From Bombyx mori (lineage: Eukaryota > Arthropoda > Insecta > Lepidoptera > Bombycidae): DNA of 64,000 bases. The notes under the pieces were generated by a model, which was given only the letters and a program-made list of their open reading frames with translations, made no database searches and was not told where the DNA came from. The translations under genes were made by a program, and so were the position numbers. Where the stretch lies: the NCBI RefSeq assembly GCF_030269925.1, contig NC_085126.1, positions 6,388,501 to 6,452,500 of the forward strand. Reading direction: 5' to 3'. Shown here in pieces: positions 42,823-54,934 of this stretch. Positions within the stretch are counted from its first letter, which is position 1; the number at the start of each line of letters is the position of its first letter.

Positions 42823-45800
42823 GCTAAAATTTCTTTAGTATCATCTAAAGAAGATTCATTACTGGCCTTGTTAATCGAAAATAACAAAGAAACTCATCAT
42901 TATCCTAATAATAATTCTAAAGAGTCAATGTTTAATGAATTTCAAGTACAGACAATTCAATTTCAATCATCAATGAACAATGAAGCTCAGCACTGAATAA
43001 GCTCAGGTTCTCAATCATTCAAAGATCCAAATGAGGAACACGATGAATGTTCAACGCTAAATGCCTCGGTGCATCATGAAACAAATGTTGCTAGCAATGG
43101 TAACTGCCTATTTTCGTCTCTCATAAGAATTTCACATCTTCAATCTAAGCAAATCATAAATCTTTATAATTCACCCCAACTACTTCACTATGAAAGCTTA
43201 GTAGTGAGTTTTAACATGAAGATGTAGATTTAATTTATATTTCCCATAACAAATTCTATTATTCACTTTTTAAATAATTAAAACTTTTCCTAATATGTAA
43301 TTAAACGAAACTTTTTGAATTGAGTTTTGATTGATTTGAAAAATTATAGAATACTAGAGGTCCCGTAGTAGTCGAAATTCGACTATAATTAATTGGATTG
43401 TAAGTTTGTACACTATTATGATTGTATTTTATACTTCTATAATCACAAATTTCGCCAAGACTACACTATAAAAAATATTAACGAAGTTATAATATTTAAT
43501 CTATTCTCAATTTGACAACAGACGTCAAGAACATCAGCTTGACAATAAATAGCATGCATGCGTGTGTGCGTCAAATACACGGTACGTAGTGTGTGTAATG
43601 TTTTCTTTATCGATTTAATGTATCTTTTATGCATTATTTTAAAAAAATATTAGCGTTGTGCACTTCTTTTCTATATTCTCTATAAGTGTGGAAAATTTCA
43701 TACTCCTCCGTCCGCGCATTTTTTTTTCGTATAAAGGGATACAAAGTTTTTGCTTCACGTATTAATTTATAGATTTAAGTTAAAGATTACACAGAGAAAT
43801 AGAGAAATTATAAGTCGGGACCAAATTCCTTTTCCTTGTGTAAGACTGTATGTGAATATGTTTCAATAAATTAATATAAAACTCCAAATTAAATTTTACT
43901 CAAACAAAGCATAACTAACTTGTTCAATTTTAACTAGATATCTCGAACAACCTTGCATTGGAAAGCTCTGAACATCAAAAGAATCATATATTGGTTTCGG
44001 AGAACCAACTAATAGACGAAATGGAATCAAATAAAGAACTCTGGACAAATATGAAGATGCATTTTGAAACTAACAGATTGCCATGGTAAGTAGCTGTTTT
44101 AAAGAATAATATGTATATAGATTCGATGCACATATAGTGAAATCCAGAATTTAAAATAGAGATTAGAACACCAACATGTGGGCCATGTGCCTACAAGGGC
44201 AATAAAAAAAAACGAACTGTTAAAAAGATAACACAAAATCTCTGTTTCTTAATAAATTGGTCATGTGAAAAAAACCACAGTTTATGTTTTTTTTTTTAAT
44301 CAGTTCAACATATATAGAGTTATATGAGTATATGACAGTCTAGTAGTAATGTCGCTATGTATCAGAGGGTGCAAATGATTTCACTGATTCTGACACATCC
44401 ACACTTCTCACACATAGCTAAATGATATTAAATCTTTTTTGATATAATAAATCTTATGTAATAGGTGCTATCTAAATATTTCTCTTAAAAAAATATTAAC
44501 AGGTACCACATGAAAACTTTAGTACTGAAGAAGCTGAAGAAACTTTATGCAGCAGACGATAAGAGTGAAAATGTATCGGCTAAGGACCGAATGTCCCAGA
44601 TGGATTGGATTATATTTGACTTTGCTCTCGTCCATGAGAAAATAGATCTAATTGAAAACGTATGTTAGCTGAATATCTAGTAAAATACTAAAATAAAAAT
44701 TTTGAAAAATATTTGTACTCTACATATCCCACTGTAGAGTACCACATGCTACTGCTGCCAACTTCTCTGAAGAACACAAACTTTTAGATAAGAACAAACA
44801 AACAAAACACCATAAAATTTATTTCCATAATTAATATTTATAAATTTACATAGTTACAAAGGTACATAGGGCATATTTTGACTTCGATCTCGTGTCTCGA
44901 AGTGGGTGGCGGTATTGACGCTGTGATGTCTATGGGCTTCGACGACACATTCCCATTCAAGCAATAGAACGTCGTGATATCTCACTTTCAGGATGGTATG
45001 AAATGTCAAACTCAGGATCGTCAGCCGTTGATTGATCTTTTCGAGCTGGTGACGAAGTTTGACATAGAGGACAGGTCCGGAGACAGTCTGGCCGGCGCCT
45101 GGACTGCGGCCACCGCCCTCTACAACTCGAGGTAAGCTTATGTGGGTGGTCTTCTGTTGAAACGTCTAGGAAGCTTGGTCGTAACGCTAATGAGCTCCTT
45201 TAACGGAAGGGGGTATGTCAATAGCCACCCATCTTGAGACATTAGTTCGCAGTCTCAATTTTATTCTATAGCAGATGAACTGTTCGTCCCCCAAACCGGA
45301 ACGTGTATGCTTCGGGGCAGATATAAGCAGGATTGTGGTACCTATTCGAGCGGGGTCCCAATAGAACCTACCACCAGTACATTCGCAGTTTTATAAACAT
45401 TCCTTTTTTTTATAATACCAAAAATAGACAATATGGCGGTATCTGACCGGTATCTGGCACACAAGAGTATATCAGTAAAGTACACCAGTAAATTGTATAT
45501 CTTAAAATTAATACAGTCAAAATCTGTTATAACGACATCGAAGGGACTGCTCATATTCAGTCGTAAAAACCGATAGTCGTAACAACCGGTGATGTTTAAT
45601 GTGTATCGTGCAAGTACAAACAAATCGATAGGGAATTATTGGTAAAATATATTTACATAATACGCGATTTTTCTTCATTATTAATTTGTTTTCTTTTTCT
45701 TTGCGACATTTTGAAAGTTACACGAATAACTCCACAAAGTTTTGGTGCGTCTTGTGTATAGATAAGTACAAACTAACTGAAGAGATATGAAGAAGCGGGC

Positions 45801-46538
45801 TTTGACTCTACTCCATGCACGTGTTTTGTTTCTATGAATTAGAAAAGACCCTACACTAAACGAAATGCTATTGTTTTCTTTCCTGATTTTAATAGCCATT
45901 GAAGACAAATGTGGATACCTATTCAAATTGTTTACAATACAGCTTAACCGGTCGTTCTAACAGATCTAATTTTCCGAAATATTAGTTAAATGTGGTCGTT
46001 TTATGAGGTATGTCGTTATTACCAATGTCGTAGAAAGCAATATTTTTAATAAGGCGGTCATATGGCATTCAGCCGGGACCTTTGTTCATGGTTATTATAA
46101 CCGGCATGTTGTATTAAACGATGTCGCAGTAAACGGTTTTGACTGTAGTTCCTTTTCAGAGGTCATCAGTGCTCACCAATGCTACTGCAGAAGCGTTGGT
46201 ATCAGCTGAAGGAGGTGACCAGGGAATCGCTATATGAGTACTGGTACGCCTACTGCGAGAACTCTCCTATACCGGCCGAGTCTATAAAAAGACCAACCAA
46301 ATTACAGAGAGCTGTGGCCCAGAAGTAAGTTTACATTTCCACAGGTCTCAAGTTATGTTTGTCATTAAGCTGCAGAAAGAATACCTACATTTAGGTTCCT
46401 TCATCACAATAACGGATCCTTCAAATAAACTGATTTGTCATACATTATAAACTTAAACAAATAGTACGATCAACGTATGTAACTTATTTGTTTAACAGGC
46501 GGCCGAAAACCAAAAAATATATAAATTTTAAACGCTAG
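41490..46538 (+). CDS. Gene 1, copy B: basic N-terminus + Myb/SANT-like domain, all exons open
   Basis: Exons 41490-41688, 41787-41858, 43938-44085, 44503-44659, 44992-45131, 46160-46324, 46499-46538 (stop TAG). All have GT/AG borders and agreeing phases, giving ~306 residues. Exon 1 is basic (KSSTERVREFRARRK preceded by YCRDYRKKRKENK). Exons 2-3 give a helical region (LALESSEHQKNHILVSENQL, YAADDKSENVSAKDRMSQMD). Exons 4-5 look like a trihelical Myb/SANT-like domain: helix 1 QPLIDLFELVTKFDI, helix 2 AGAWTAATALYNS, helix 3 MLLQKRWYQLKEVTRESLYE with the tryptophan kept. The C-terminus is short and basic (RPKTKKYINFKR). It is likely a nuclear DNA-binding protein, by inference only. Exon 5's acceptor lies 14 bases right of a pogo-type MITE. 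The start is the first ATG of the basic exon, preceded by a region resembling that before copy C. Confidence 0.55.
42390..42702 (+). repeat. Jockey LINE 3' end lacking its A-tail
   Basis: From CCATAGATCCACTAACGGTG through TTCCGATCCGGTGGTAGATT to CTGAAATAGCCTCTCAAGGC, then straight into the reverse TIR at 42703. Good agreement with the 8.7-kb copy. Confidence 0.85.
42823..43228 (+). pseudogene. Decayed Helitron OTU exon
   Basis: Open from the TIR to a stop at 42994-42996, continuing in frame to a second stop near 43226. The piece TNVASNGNCLFSSLIRISHL aligns in wording with [20 protein letters not shown] of the intact Helitron at 12.8 kb; the OTU aspartate is replaced by N but the cysteine remains. 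It stands left of exon 2 of gene 1 copy B, the same relative place as the Helitron in copy A. Confidence 0.6.
43354..43773 (-). mobile_element. Non-autonomous Helitron (family 1), with empty site known
   Basis: Minus strand: starts TCTATAAATTAATACGTGAA, ends GGGACCTCTAG with a hairpin (GTCGAATTTCGAC) before it, between A and T. Block copy A at 16941-16960 has the unoccupied site (TATAGAATATATAAG), which fixes both ends to the base. So insertion followed the block duplication, or occurred in one lineage. Confidence 0.9.
45514..46145. mobile_element. Pogo-like MITE
   Basis: The left end CAGTCAAAATCTGTTATAAC and the reverse complement of the right end CAGTCAAAACCGTTTACTGC are flanked by TA. Subterminal GACATCG is also shared. 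632 bp, no transposase. Absent from the equivalent introns of copies A (~18215) and C (~62435). Confidence 0.8.
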
Positions 46539-46869
46539 TGGCGACATCCCTAATTAACGAACTGCCCATCACCCGCGGCCCCGAACTGCCCGCGGACAGT
46601 GGCGGAGTGCGGCACTATACGAACATCACAAAGCAGCCAGTGGCGGTGTCATGAGGGGCACTTTTGAAAGATTCACGCTCGCCGCGCTCGGGCGTCGGTC
46701 TTCCATGAACAAATACCGCCGAAGGTTCTCTCCTTTTTCGGCATTTCAAGGTCGCAATATACCTGTCATGGTATTCTTTTGACGGCACAGGTTCAAAGGC
46801 GACTGTCGCATATTTTAACTCTTACATGGAGGACAAGAGAAGATTACCACTACACGTAACGCACATACC

Positions 46870-47180
46870 TGTCCGATCCTGCGGACCGAATGGTAAACAG
46901 TCGCCATCGCCCTAAACACGTCATTTCGGATCCTCCCGATCCACTATCGCGATCCACGATCAGCTTTTAGCTACCTCGAGCACCAGTCTCCGTTCTCATC
47001 GAAAGGGTTCAGTAAGTAAATTAATCCACAGACCCAGCCCACTGAGTTTCTCACGGGTTCTTCTTAGTGCGTCGTATTTCCGATCCGGTTGTAGATTCTG
47101 CGAAGCACTGCTCTTGTTAGGGCTAGTGTTGGTAACGTCCTCAGGTTAGAGCCCCGTGAGCTCTCCTACTTGTTAGGTTA
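46870..47180 (+). repeat. Jockey LINE 3' end
   Basis: The same truncated copy as at 20435-20765 and 63435-63560: CTGTCCGATCCTGCGGACCG, GTTCAGTAAGTAAATTAATC, TTTCCGATCCGGTTGTAGAT. Inherited through block duplication. Confidence 0.8.
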
Positions 47181-47563
47181 CGTCAGCAAAATGGACCGAA
47201 ATTTAGTATAAACCAAATAACCTTGCACCCCACGATATAGTGACAGGAAGAAACGCGAGATGAAATCGTAAAAGTAGTCGTTTTAATTACGCTAAATAAA
47301 ATCGAAATATTGTAAAAAAAATCTCGTAAACCCAATCAGTAACTTGCACCCTAGCAAGACGTCATACTGTTCGTTGTAGTGGCCAACCGGTAGATCGCGC
47401 TCGACCGGTCGATCGTGGAAGACAAAAAAATATAAATAAATATCTAGAACAGACTGTGCAACGCAATCACCAATTGCTGCAGGCATCATCTTCATTTTGT
47501 ATCATTTGTTAATGACCATTACGTCACATTATTTATCCTCTCTTCCACACAATAGTTCTCTTT

Positions 47564-47813
47564 TCTATACTAATATATAAATCTACACTGGTTTTTACGG
47601 ATGTTCCGTTATAACTACTGAACCATGCATCCGATTGACTTGAAACTTGGTATCCATGTAGAAAATACATGTAATTAATGGATAGGCTAATATTTATATG
47701 AGTGTTGGACTCCCTACACCAGTTGCAGGGTCGTTAATGATGAAAATCTTTGTGGGGGTGAGAAATAATAATGTTAATTTTGAATGCCCAGCGAAGCGGA
47801 CGGGTACAGCTAG
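47564..47813 (+). mobile_element. Non-autonomous Helitron (family 2)
   Basis: 5' TCTATACTAATATATAAATC and 3' GCGAAGCGGACGGGTACAGC TAG, followed by T. The 3' hairpin precedes the CTAG end. 250 bp, no coding capacity. A family different from 7530/43354. Confidence 0.85.
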
Positions 47814-48342
47814 TATTATATAATTTCAGCGGTATGTTAATCTTTTTAATAAAAGAAAATATACTCTTACTCCTTATTTGTATACTGAACTACATTATTT
47901 CATTAAATTTCAAGAAATGTTATTGGTGGATAGTAGAGTGTTTCGTCAGTAAACAGTATAGATCTTAGTTCAAATTAAGTTGGCCATCCCTGGTATAGTG
48001 ATCATTATTTTTGTATGAAAAAATAAGGACAAGAGCCAAAAAAAAAACTACATAGTTTACTTTATCGGTAAAACAGGTTGTGTTTTAAGCTAAAGGTTCG
48101 TCCAAAGTTAATGGACACATTGTCATCTTTTTTTTTTTCTAAACGATTATTTGCGAACTTCATTATTATACATTTATATTATATTTTTAAATTTAAATAT
48201 TATAATTCAGTATATTAAAATTTAATTGAAAAATAGTCCTACAAATAAAAAGACAAAAAAACGCGTCTTAAAAAACAGCACTGTCCTGCCGAAAACAGTA
48301 TGAATACCATATTATTATCTATGTATTAGTTATCATCTATAG

Positions 48343-51300
48343 CTACCTCGTGCATTTTGACCCCAAATGACGTCACTCCTAAAGTGTCGTTTAGCATTGC
48401 CGATGCTCCCCAGCGGCAGTGGCTGTTCGAGATGATAGCGGTTCGTTTATCTCAACATAAAGAGCGAATCATTGGAATGTTCTATTCCAGATACCCGTCA
48501 ATAATAACCAGTGCGTTTCCGGAATGGCGGGAACTGATCGTGAAAAGACTTGTAATAATGTCTGAAGACTTCGTAAGTCCGAAATCTTAGTACTTTATGA
48601 CTTGAATGATTTTGATTTTGTTTCTTCATTCCGTCTGCGATTATCCTGTCGTATAAATCAGAATCTTTATCTTTCATTCCATTCGATTGACTTATTTTTA
48701 TTGGCTTTGTAGACGGGCTTGCGTACGGCCCATCTGATGGTAAGTAACGAGGTAGAAGCGGAGAGCTCGAATCGGACGAACCGATGGTCCGAGAGTGTCT
48801 CCGCACCCTCGAGGAGGCGCCAGTAACGGTCACGGCGCGCAGTGGACGAAAACGCGAATGACACGTCTACGTGTGATTCCCCGTTCCACCGCACGCTAGT
48901 CGCAACCGAACCTCTGTTTAGAAAACAGAAACCGGTCGCGAAAGCCCACTCCGACAGGGTCCGTCAGAGTCCGTGCGGTTGGAACTCCACGCTGCACATT
49001 TAGCGTTGAGGTCCCCGCCAGTATCACCGGGCGAGACTTGAAGCGATGAACTAACGCTTCGAGCCCACCCAGGAACCGCTCGAACACGGCGAGACTCCTG
49101 TTCGGAGGCAACCCTTTACGACTATGGCGTCTATATCCACGCTATCGCGCGCCCGGTGAAGGCACCTCCCCGTATGCGAGGCCTTTAACCTTCACCGTCG
49201 GGAGCAGCTGTAAAACGACTGCCGCCGACCGCGGGGTGTCCGGTTTCTTTGACTCCCACCCCTTCCCTTTAGCCCCGGTTACCGGGGGCTTTCCTTGAGC
49301 GCACCAGATGCGCCGTAAGGTTGTCCACCAATTTAAGCGATGAAAAAGTTACATCTTTTGATATGGGCCGCCCTTAATTTTGCTACGACGCATATAAAGG
49401 CACCTTGCGCAAAACATAATTCGAGGGTCAGCAGAAGAATAGTTAGTCCGTTGTGTTCAAATATTATTTATTCCGAAACTATTTTCATTACTACTGACCT
49501 TTTTTTTTATTGGTGGAATCGATTATCCTAATAGAACACTGTCTTCAGTTTTAGACTTGATATGCTCTTTGTGGGAAACCCTGAAAAGTATCAGTAGAAA
49601 ATAATGCAGATCTCATCAGCTTAAATTTAATTCACAGGAAAAGGAGAATTGGATGAACAACGCGGAAGCTTCTATAGACAATGGTGAGTTTATTGATTTT
49701 CTTACACTTCAATGTTTACGTAATAACAGTAACTATAGTGACGACGAGAGAGGGAGAGTAGTAAAAACCACAAAATGTAATTTACAGTACGGGATCCGGT
49801 TACAAGATTCTAGAACATTCAAGCTGATAATTAAAATTAAAATTTTGCACAATGTATTTATGAATAGAGGAGGTAGATATCGGATAATTTACCTAAGGCT
49901 GGGAATAAAAATCCGTATCATCTAGTTCGACTTTATGTATGTAATAACTTGAATCATTTTCACAAAAATTTATGTCCGTTAACGTAAAACGGTAAAAAAT
50001 ATCGTAAAAATCCCAACAACTTCTGATTGCTTTCGGAACTCTGAAGTTATACGAAAACGCAGTAAGCGTGATAATGCCGCCGGCCTAATCGATTTTGGGA
50101 AACTTCAAAAAGATCACGTGATCTGCTTAAAATACAAACACCCCGCCAGTGCGGCAATATTGCTCTGACAATAATTACTCATCAAAAGGCTTCTTTTGTT
50201 TTTGCAATAAAGGTGAAATTTAGTAACATTAAGTTGAAATGTTGTCTTGAGTTTTTGAACCGTATAGAGTAGTCAACTAGCGTAGTTAAATATCCACGTT
50301 CAGTAGCACCAAATAGTGTTTATTTTTGTGTAATGAGAATGGGATTTTAAATTTCGCTTAAACAAAAAGTTAGGACAGGCGAATTAGCTTCAAATTCTTA
50401 GGATGAGTACAGCAATGGTCATTAAGGCTGCACGGTACTGTAACAGTCCATACTCTAGTAAATAATAATACTTAAAAATATTAGTAAAAACACTAATTGA
50501 TATTAATGACTAGATTAAATTATAAGTTAATTTGAAATATCAACTGACATGGTAATAAATCTTCCAGAATCTCAACCAGACTTAGAAGTCATTGAACCTT
50601 TCATAGAAACGATAGATGTGGACCAAGATTTGGACAACGAAACAAGGAAGTACAGGAGAAGAATCGAAGAGAGCAGTGAAACCAATGGAAAGGTTATTGA
50701 AATAAAATCCGAACCTACAGATTTTGAAGATCTGATTGACTCATTACAAAATACCAAAATACCATTACACACACTGTATTTACACACTGGCAAAACAGAA
50801 AAAATGATCGAAAATGAAACATGCAATAATGTTTCTGGTGAAGATGTGGTAAAGACTGAAAAAAATAAAGATATTTCCCCTAATCTTGATTACCTTCGCG
50901 AAACAATCGAAAATTCAAATGAAGCGAAAACTACACTAATTGAGGAAATAGTACCGAAAATTGCTGGCGTCTACGGCAACGTGCATGATTGTCAAGAAAG
51001 TAAAGATCCACGAGCTACAAAAGTATGTGAAGATGAAGCAATGCTTGAAGGTGCAACTAAATGTTACCGAGATGCAATCAACGATGTGTCTAAGGCAGTA
51101 GATACACAAGAAAGAATCTTGCAAGACACAAATATAATATTAAAGTCTGAACTGGAAGAACAATTGCATTTGAATATTTTTGATAATGTGATAGAATTTG
51201 CTGATAACAAAGTCCAGTCTATTGAAAATGATCATGTAAATACAGGTGAGTTTTAATTTACATCACTTCCAGTAAATGAAAATATTTGGTTTTAGTTTAC

Positions 51301-53066
51301 AAATTAGTGATATTTCTGCGATTCTAACATTTATATATCACGCAGTATAACAGATTTATCAGATAATTATGATATTAAGATATTGAAAAGGGTTTTTTTT
51401 TTAAATAAATTCAATGCATTCCTCAGCCTCTTACATAATGTATTGGCATTATTTCTGTTAATAATTATTTACTATTGCAGCTAACGTTATTCAGACCAAA
51501 AACGATTTAACTTTACAAAGTCGGTTAAGTTGTGAACATGGAAATAGTACATCCACTTCTGAATTAAAATATCTTGATTTGAAAGAAGATGCAATGAAAA
51601 TGTCAAAAAACAAGCCGCACGGTTGTAACTTAAATGACTGTTCAAAACAACTGACAATTTGGGAAATACAAACTGATGGTAGTAAAATTACGAATCCAAA
51701 TAATTCTGGCATCAGTAATACAGTGAACAACACTTTGTTCTTAGAAAGTAAATCTGGTGCACAAAGCGAAACTAGAACAGACGATAGTATGAAAGTGAAA
51801 ATGTGTAGTTACTTATTTCATAAACCCCGAAATCGTTCGTATGATCCTACACAGCTTTGCAAGAATCCGGACTTTAACAAGAAGTTGAAAAGATTAACGA
51901 ATGCATTCTTAAGTTCGCCGCGTAACAGGGTACTGCTCAATGCTTGCAGGCCGATCACTGTTGATGTAATGAAGGCGATTGAATCCAAACTGTTCAACGG
52001 TACAGTGTACTTGAAGGACTGCGACCAACTGAACTCGAATGTTCCAGACCGCGGCGCCGTTAGCGACACTGCGACGCGAGTTCCTTCAACAATCGCTTCC
52101 CGGAGCTCTACAAATATTCGTTTAGTCAATCCTAATCATTTAATGTCGCTATCGAAATGTTACACATCGAATTTAACACAAGAAAGTTGTGGTGATGCGA
52201 TGGAGATAAACAGGAAGATCAATCAACCAGATATAACAGAAGTTCCTTGCTCAAATCAATGTTGGCTGACAATTGAAGTACCTTCTCTGACCGTGCGAAC
52301 TAATAATGAAAGTATAACTGCAACTCCAGAACTCAATTCAAACCTATCGTGTACAGAAAAAGGAACTGGTATTTCGTCCAAAAAGAAACCAAGAAAAGAA
52401 CTTTCAGTTGTGAATGATTGTATTCTTACCCACGACATCCTCAACAAAATGTTAGTAAAAATGGATGAAGAAGAACATTTTTATAATCCTTCCAGAGTAA
52501 CTTTAGGTGCGTCGTCTCGGATACTGAAGCCAAGCACAAACACAAGTAATCCCAGTGATGAAATCAAAATCTGTCCCTGTAGGTCTCCTGCACAAAATAC
52601 AACAAAAATTGTGTCAGCTGTCGAACTGTTGAGTGAGCGAAATTATTCCGCTGCTAGTGACAGCCCTATCGTTACAGAAAAAATCTTGGTTGACTGCGAA
52701 TGTAAAATCGTTGAACCAGTACTCGCGCAGGAACAATACCAGACTGACCAACATGAAATGATATTTATGACATCTAACGTAAAGACTCTAGTGATAGAGC
52801 CAATCTTCAACCATGCTGCCGAACAATCTAAACAACTTATTTTTTTGGCGTCGCTTGCGTCTCAACAAACGTTAGATAAACGGAAAGAAATAGATAAATC
52901 TCCTGATTTTATCATTGAAAACAACTACGACATCACCGAAAATATCGTAAAAGTTGACGCTATTTCCAAGCCTAATAAAAGTGTAAATAACTCTCCCCAC
53001 ACAAGAAGCCTATTGGGACACATACGTAAACCTCGTGTAAAAAAAATTAGTGATATACTTACATAG
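48343..53066 (+). CDS. Gene 2, copy B: unknown acidic protein, open to natural end
   Basis: Exons 48343-48572, 49638-49683, 50568-51245, 51481-53066 with matching phases, together ~845 codons. Its first visible exon must be preceded by another (phase 1), not identified. Residues near the start: QRQWLFEMIAVRLSQHKERI, SRYPSIITSAFPEW. An acidic middle follows (IEIKSEPTDFEDLIDSLQ). The last exon contains FHKPRNRSYDPTQLCKNPDF, CRPITVDVMKAIESKLFNGT, SSKKKPRKELS and a basic end (GHIRKPRVKKISDILT). Family not recognised; SEP/T motifs and basic patches suggest a nuclear scaffold or regulator, as inference only. Compared with copy A, a block of about 450 bases in the last exon is nearly identical, while the acidic exon differs at many residues and by 11 extra codons. 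It may be the downstream part of gene 1. Confidence 0.5.
48746..49330 (-). pseudogene. R1-clade LINE endonuclease fragment
   Basis: The minus strand has FERFLGGLEALVHRFKSRPV, ILAG and, after a frame change, AW/SNRTDSDG-type wording (~48960-49090). RWNGESHVDVSFAFSS and GAETLSDHRFVRFELS follow at 48890-48770, the C-terminal half of an APE-type endonuclease as in R1-group LINEs (SDH with catalytic H). Inserted in the intron between exons 1 and 2 of gene 2 copy B; copy A lacks it. Confidence 0.7.
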
Positions 53067-53354
53067 TTTCCTAACGCGACTCAATTTCTGTTTGATCAGA
53101 GTACAGTGATGGATGATAATGTAAACATACCAGTTAATTGCAATGGTACATATCCCGGACGTCCATCTGAGAACAAATTATAAACGGTGAATCAACGCGA
53201 GAGATCACGCCGATCGTCGAATTGGATACATAACAAATCAACCCACTACTTGTTGTCGAGTCGGCACTGTAACAACTCACCGAAATTAGAAAAAATATTT
53301 CTCTATTCCAAACTTAATTAATGAATCTGGATGACAATATAAATAATAAAAGTG

Positions 53355-53698
53355 AAAAGGAGAAACCCCATTTTGGGCCTAAGCGTTACATGAATGGGAT
53401 ATGTACCAAAAAATTCGTCTATTTTGCTTGATTAACCTATTGAAATCTTAGCTTCATTGACAATGGCCAAGTGTAGAAAATAAGTTGAATTCAATTTTTT
53501 GTTTTAAACAATCTTTGTAAACATCTGCAACACTTATTTCAATATACGTAACTAGCTCCACAAACGTGCGGATTAGAATTAGAGCATCCATAAAATAGGA
53601 TCGATTTAGTGGAAATCGAGTGTAAAAAATAATTAATACTCTTTTGCTTTAGGATAAATGACTGTTTTTACAGGTATTTTAATCAATGTAAATAGAGT
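53355..53698. other. Downstream flank of gene 2 copy B, nothing recognised
   Basis: AT-rich DNA starting where similarity to copy A ends (GGAGAAACCCC, also seen at 31044). Confidence 0.4.
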
Positions 53699-53922
53699 AT
53701 GGCCATCGAATCGTGACACAACTACTTACAATGGCGGCAATTCAAAATATCTACAACTGACAACATTAAATATGAAAGGGTAGTTTTGCATTTTTATATT
53801 AATGTGACTATGCCATAGAAAAATACAAATGTATCAAATCGTGTTATGTTATCTTTAATGTTGCCAACTGAAGATATTTTGGATTGCCGCTATTTAGTTG
53901 TGCCATGATTCGCTGGCCAGAC
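53699..53922. mobile_element. MITE with ~75-bp inverted repeats, plus a solo arm at 54005-54085
   Basis: TGGCCATCGAATCGTGACAC...GGCGGCAATTCAAAATATCT on the left is mirrored by AGATATTTTGGATTGCCGC...GTGCCATGATTCGCTGGCCA on the right. A third, direct copy of one arm (GCGGCAATTCAAAATATTTT) lies at 54038-54085. Confidence 0.75.
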
Positions 53923-54139
53923 TGTAAACTTAATCTCATTGAATAACATAACGTAAAGCACCAAAATCTACTAACAAAAATCATTAAAAGAAATAAATAA
54001 CTGTGCCATTTAGTTATGACACGAAATCATGTCGGCAACTGCGGCAATTCAAAATATTTTCAACTGGCAATCTTAAATATAACTTGAAAAAGTCGATTTG
54101 GTACTTTGAGTTTTTCTATGGTGTAGTTACATTAATAAT

Positions 54140-54392
54140 TTTACTGGTGGTAGGATCTCTTGTGAGTCCGTGCCTCCCGCCCGCTTATTTTTGCCGTAAA
54201 GCAGTAATGCGTTTCGGCTTCAAGGGCGGGGCAGCCGTTGTAACTGTACTGAGACCTTAGAACTTATATCTCAAGGTGGGTGGCGCATTTACGTCGTAGA
54301 TGTCTATGGGCTCCAGTAACCACTTAACATCAGGTGGGCTGTGAGCTCGTCGATGGGTATCTAAGCAATAAAAAATAAAAATAAAAAAGGCA
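54140..54392 (+). repeat. Bm1 SINE, 5'-truncated
   Basis: TTACTGGTGGTAGGATCTCT to TATCTAAGCAATAAAA. A small change CGTCGATGGGTATCTAAGC replaces the usual CGTCCACCCATCTAAGC near the tail. Confidence 0.9.
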
Positions 54393-54399
54393 TAAAATA

Positions 54400-54565
54400 A
54401 AATGAAATGAAATGTGATGAGATAATATGGGAGCACGTAATGATTTATATTTTATACAAAAAAGTTATCATATAAATATAGTTTTTCATATAAAAAAGTT
54501 TTCATTAAAATTAAAATAAGACTGACCTAAAGGTCTTAGTTACCAGGTCATAAAATCCCTTAAAA
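54400..54565 (+). repeat. 3' end of the SINE-like element seen at 6720 and 56596
   Basis: ATGAAATGAAATGTGATGAG, then ACCTAAAGGTCTTAGTTACC and AGGTCATAAAATCCC with a short A-run, matching 7080-7175. Confidence 0.7.
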
Positions 54566-54934
54566 AATCATTTCGTGCGCAGCGCGTATCGCATTACGTT
54601 GTTTTTGATTTTTGGCTTTCGTTCGTTTTCGTAAACAACCTAACACGCGATTTCTCGTAACAGGTTCCATTTTTATTTTAAAGCAACCTGTTGCTGCAAC
54701 AGGTTTCGTAAAAAATTACTCATCTTTAGTAGGAAACAGCCTCAAAAATATCGTTTTATTAAAATATCTCGAACAATAAACATAACCTAAAATGTAAACA
54801 TTGTCTGATTTTACCAATTTGGCCATTGCTGGGAGACCTGAAAATTGGGCTCATGAAACCTTCTTAGGTATTGTAACTTATGCCCAAATTCTAGCACTGT
54901 AACGCCAGGCCCAAGTTTGTATGGATTTCGGGTT

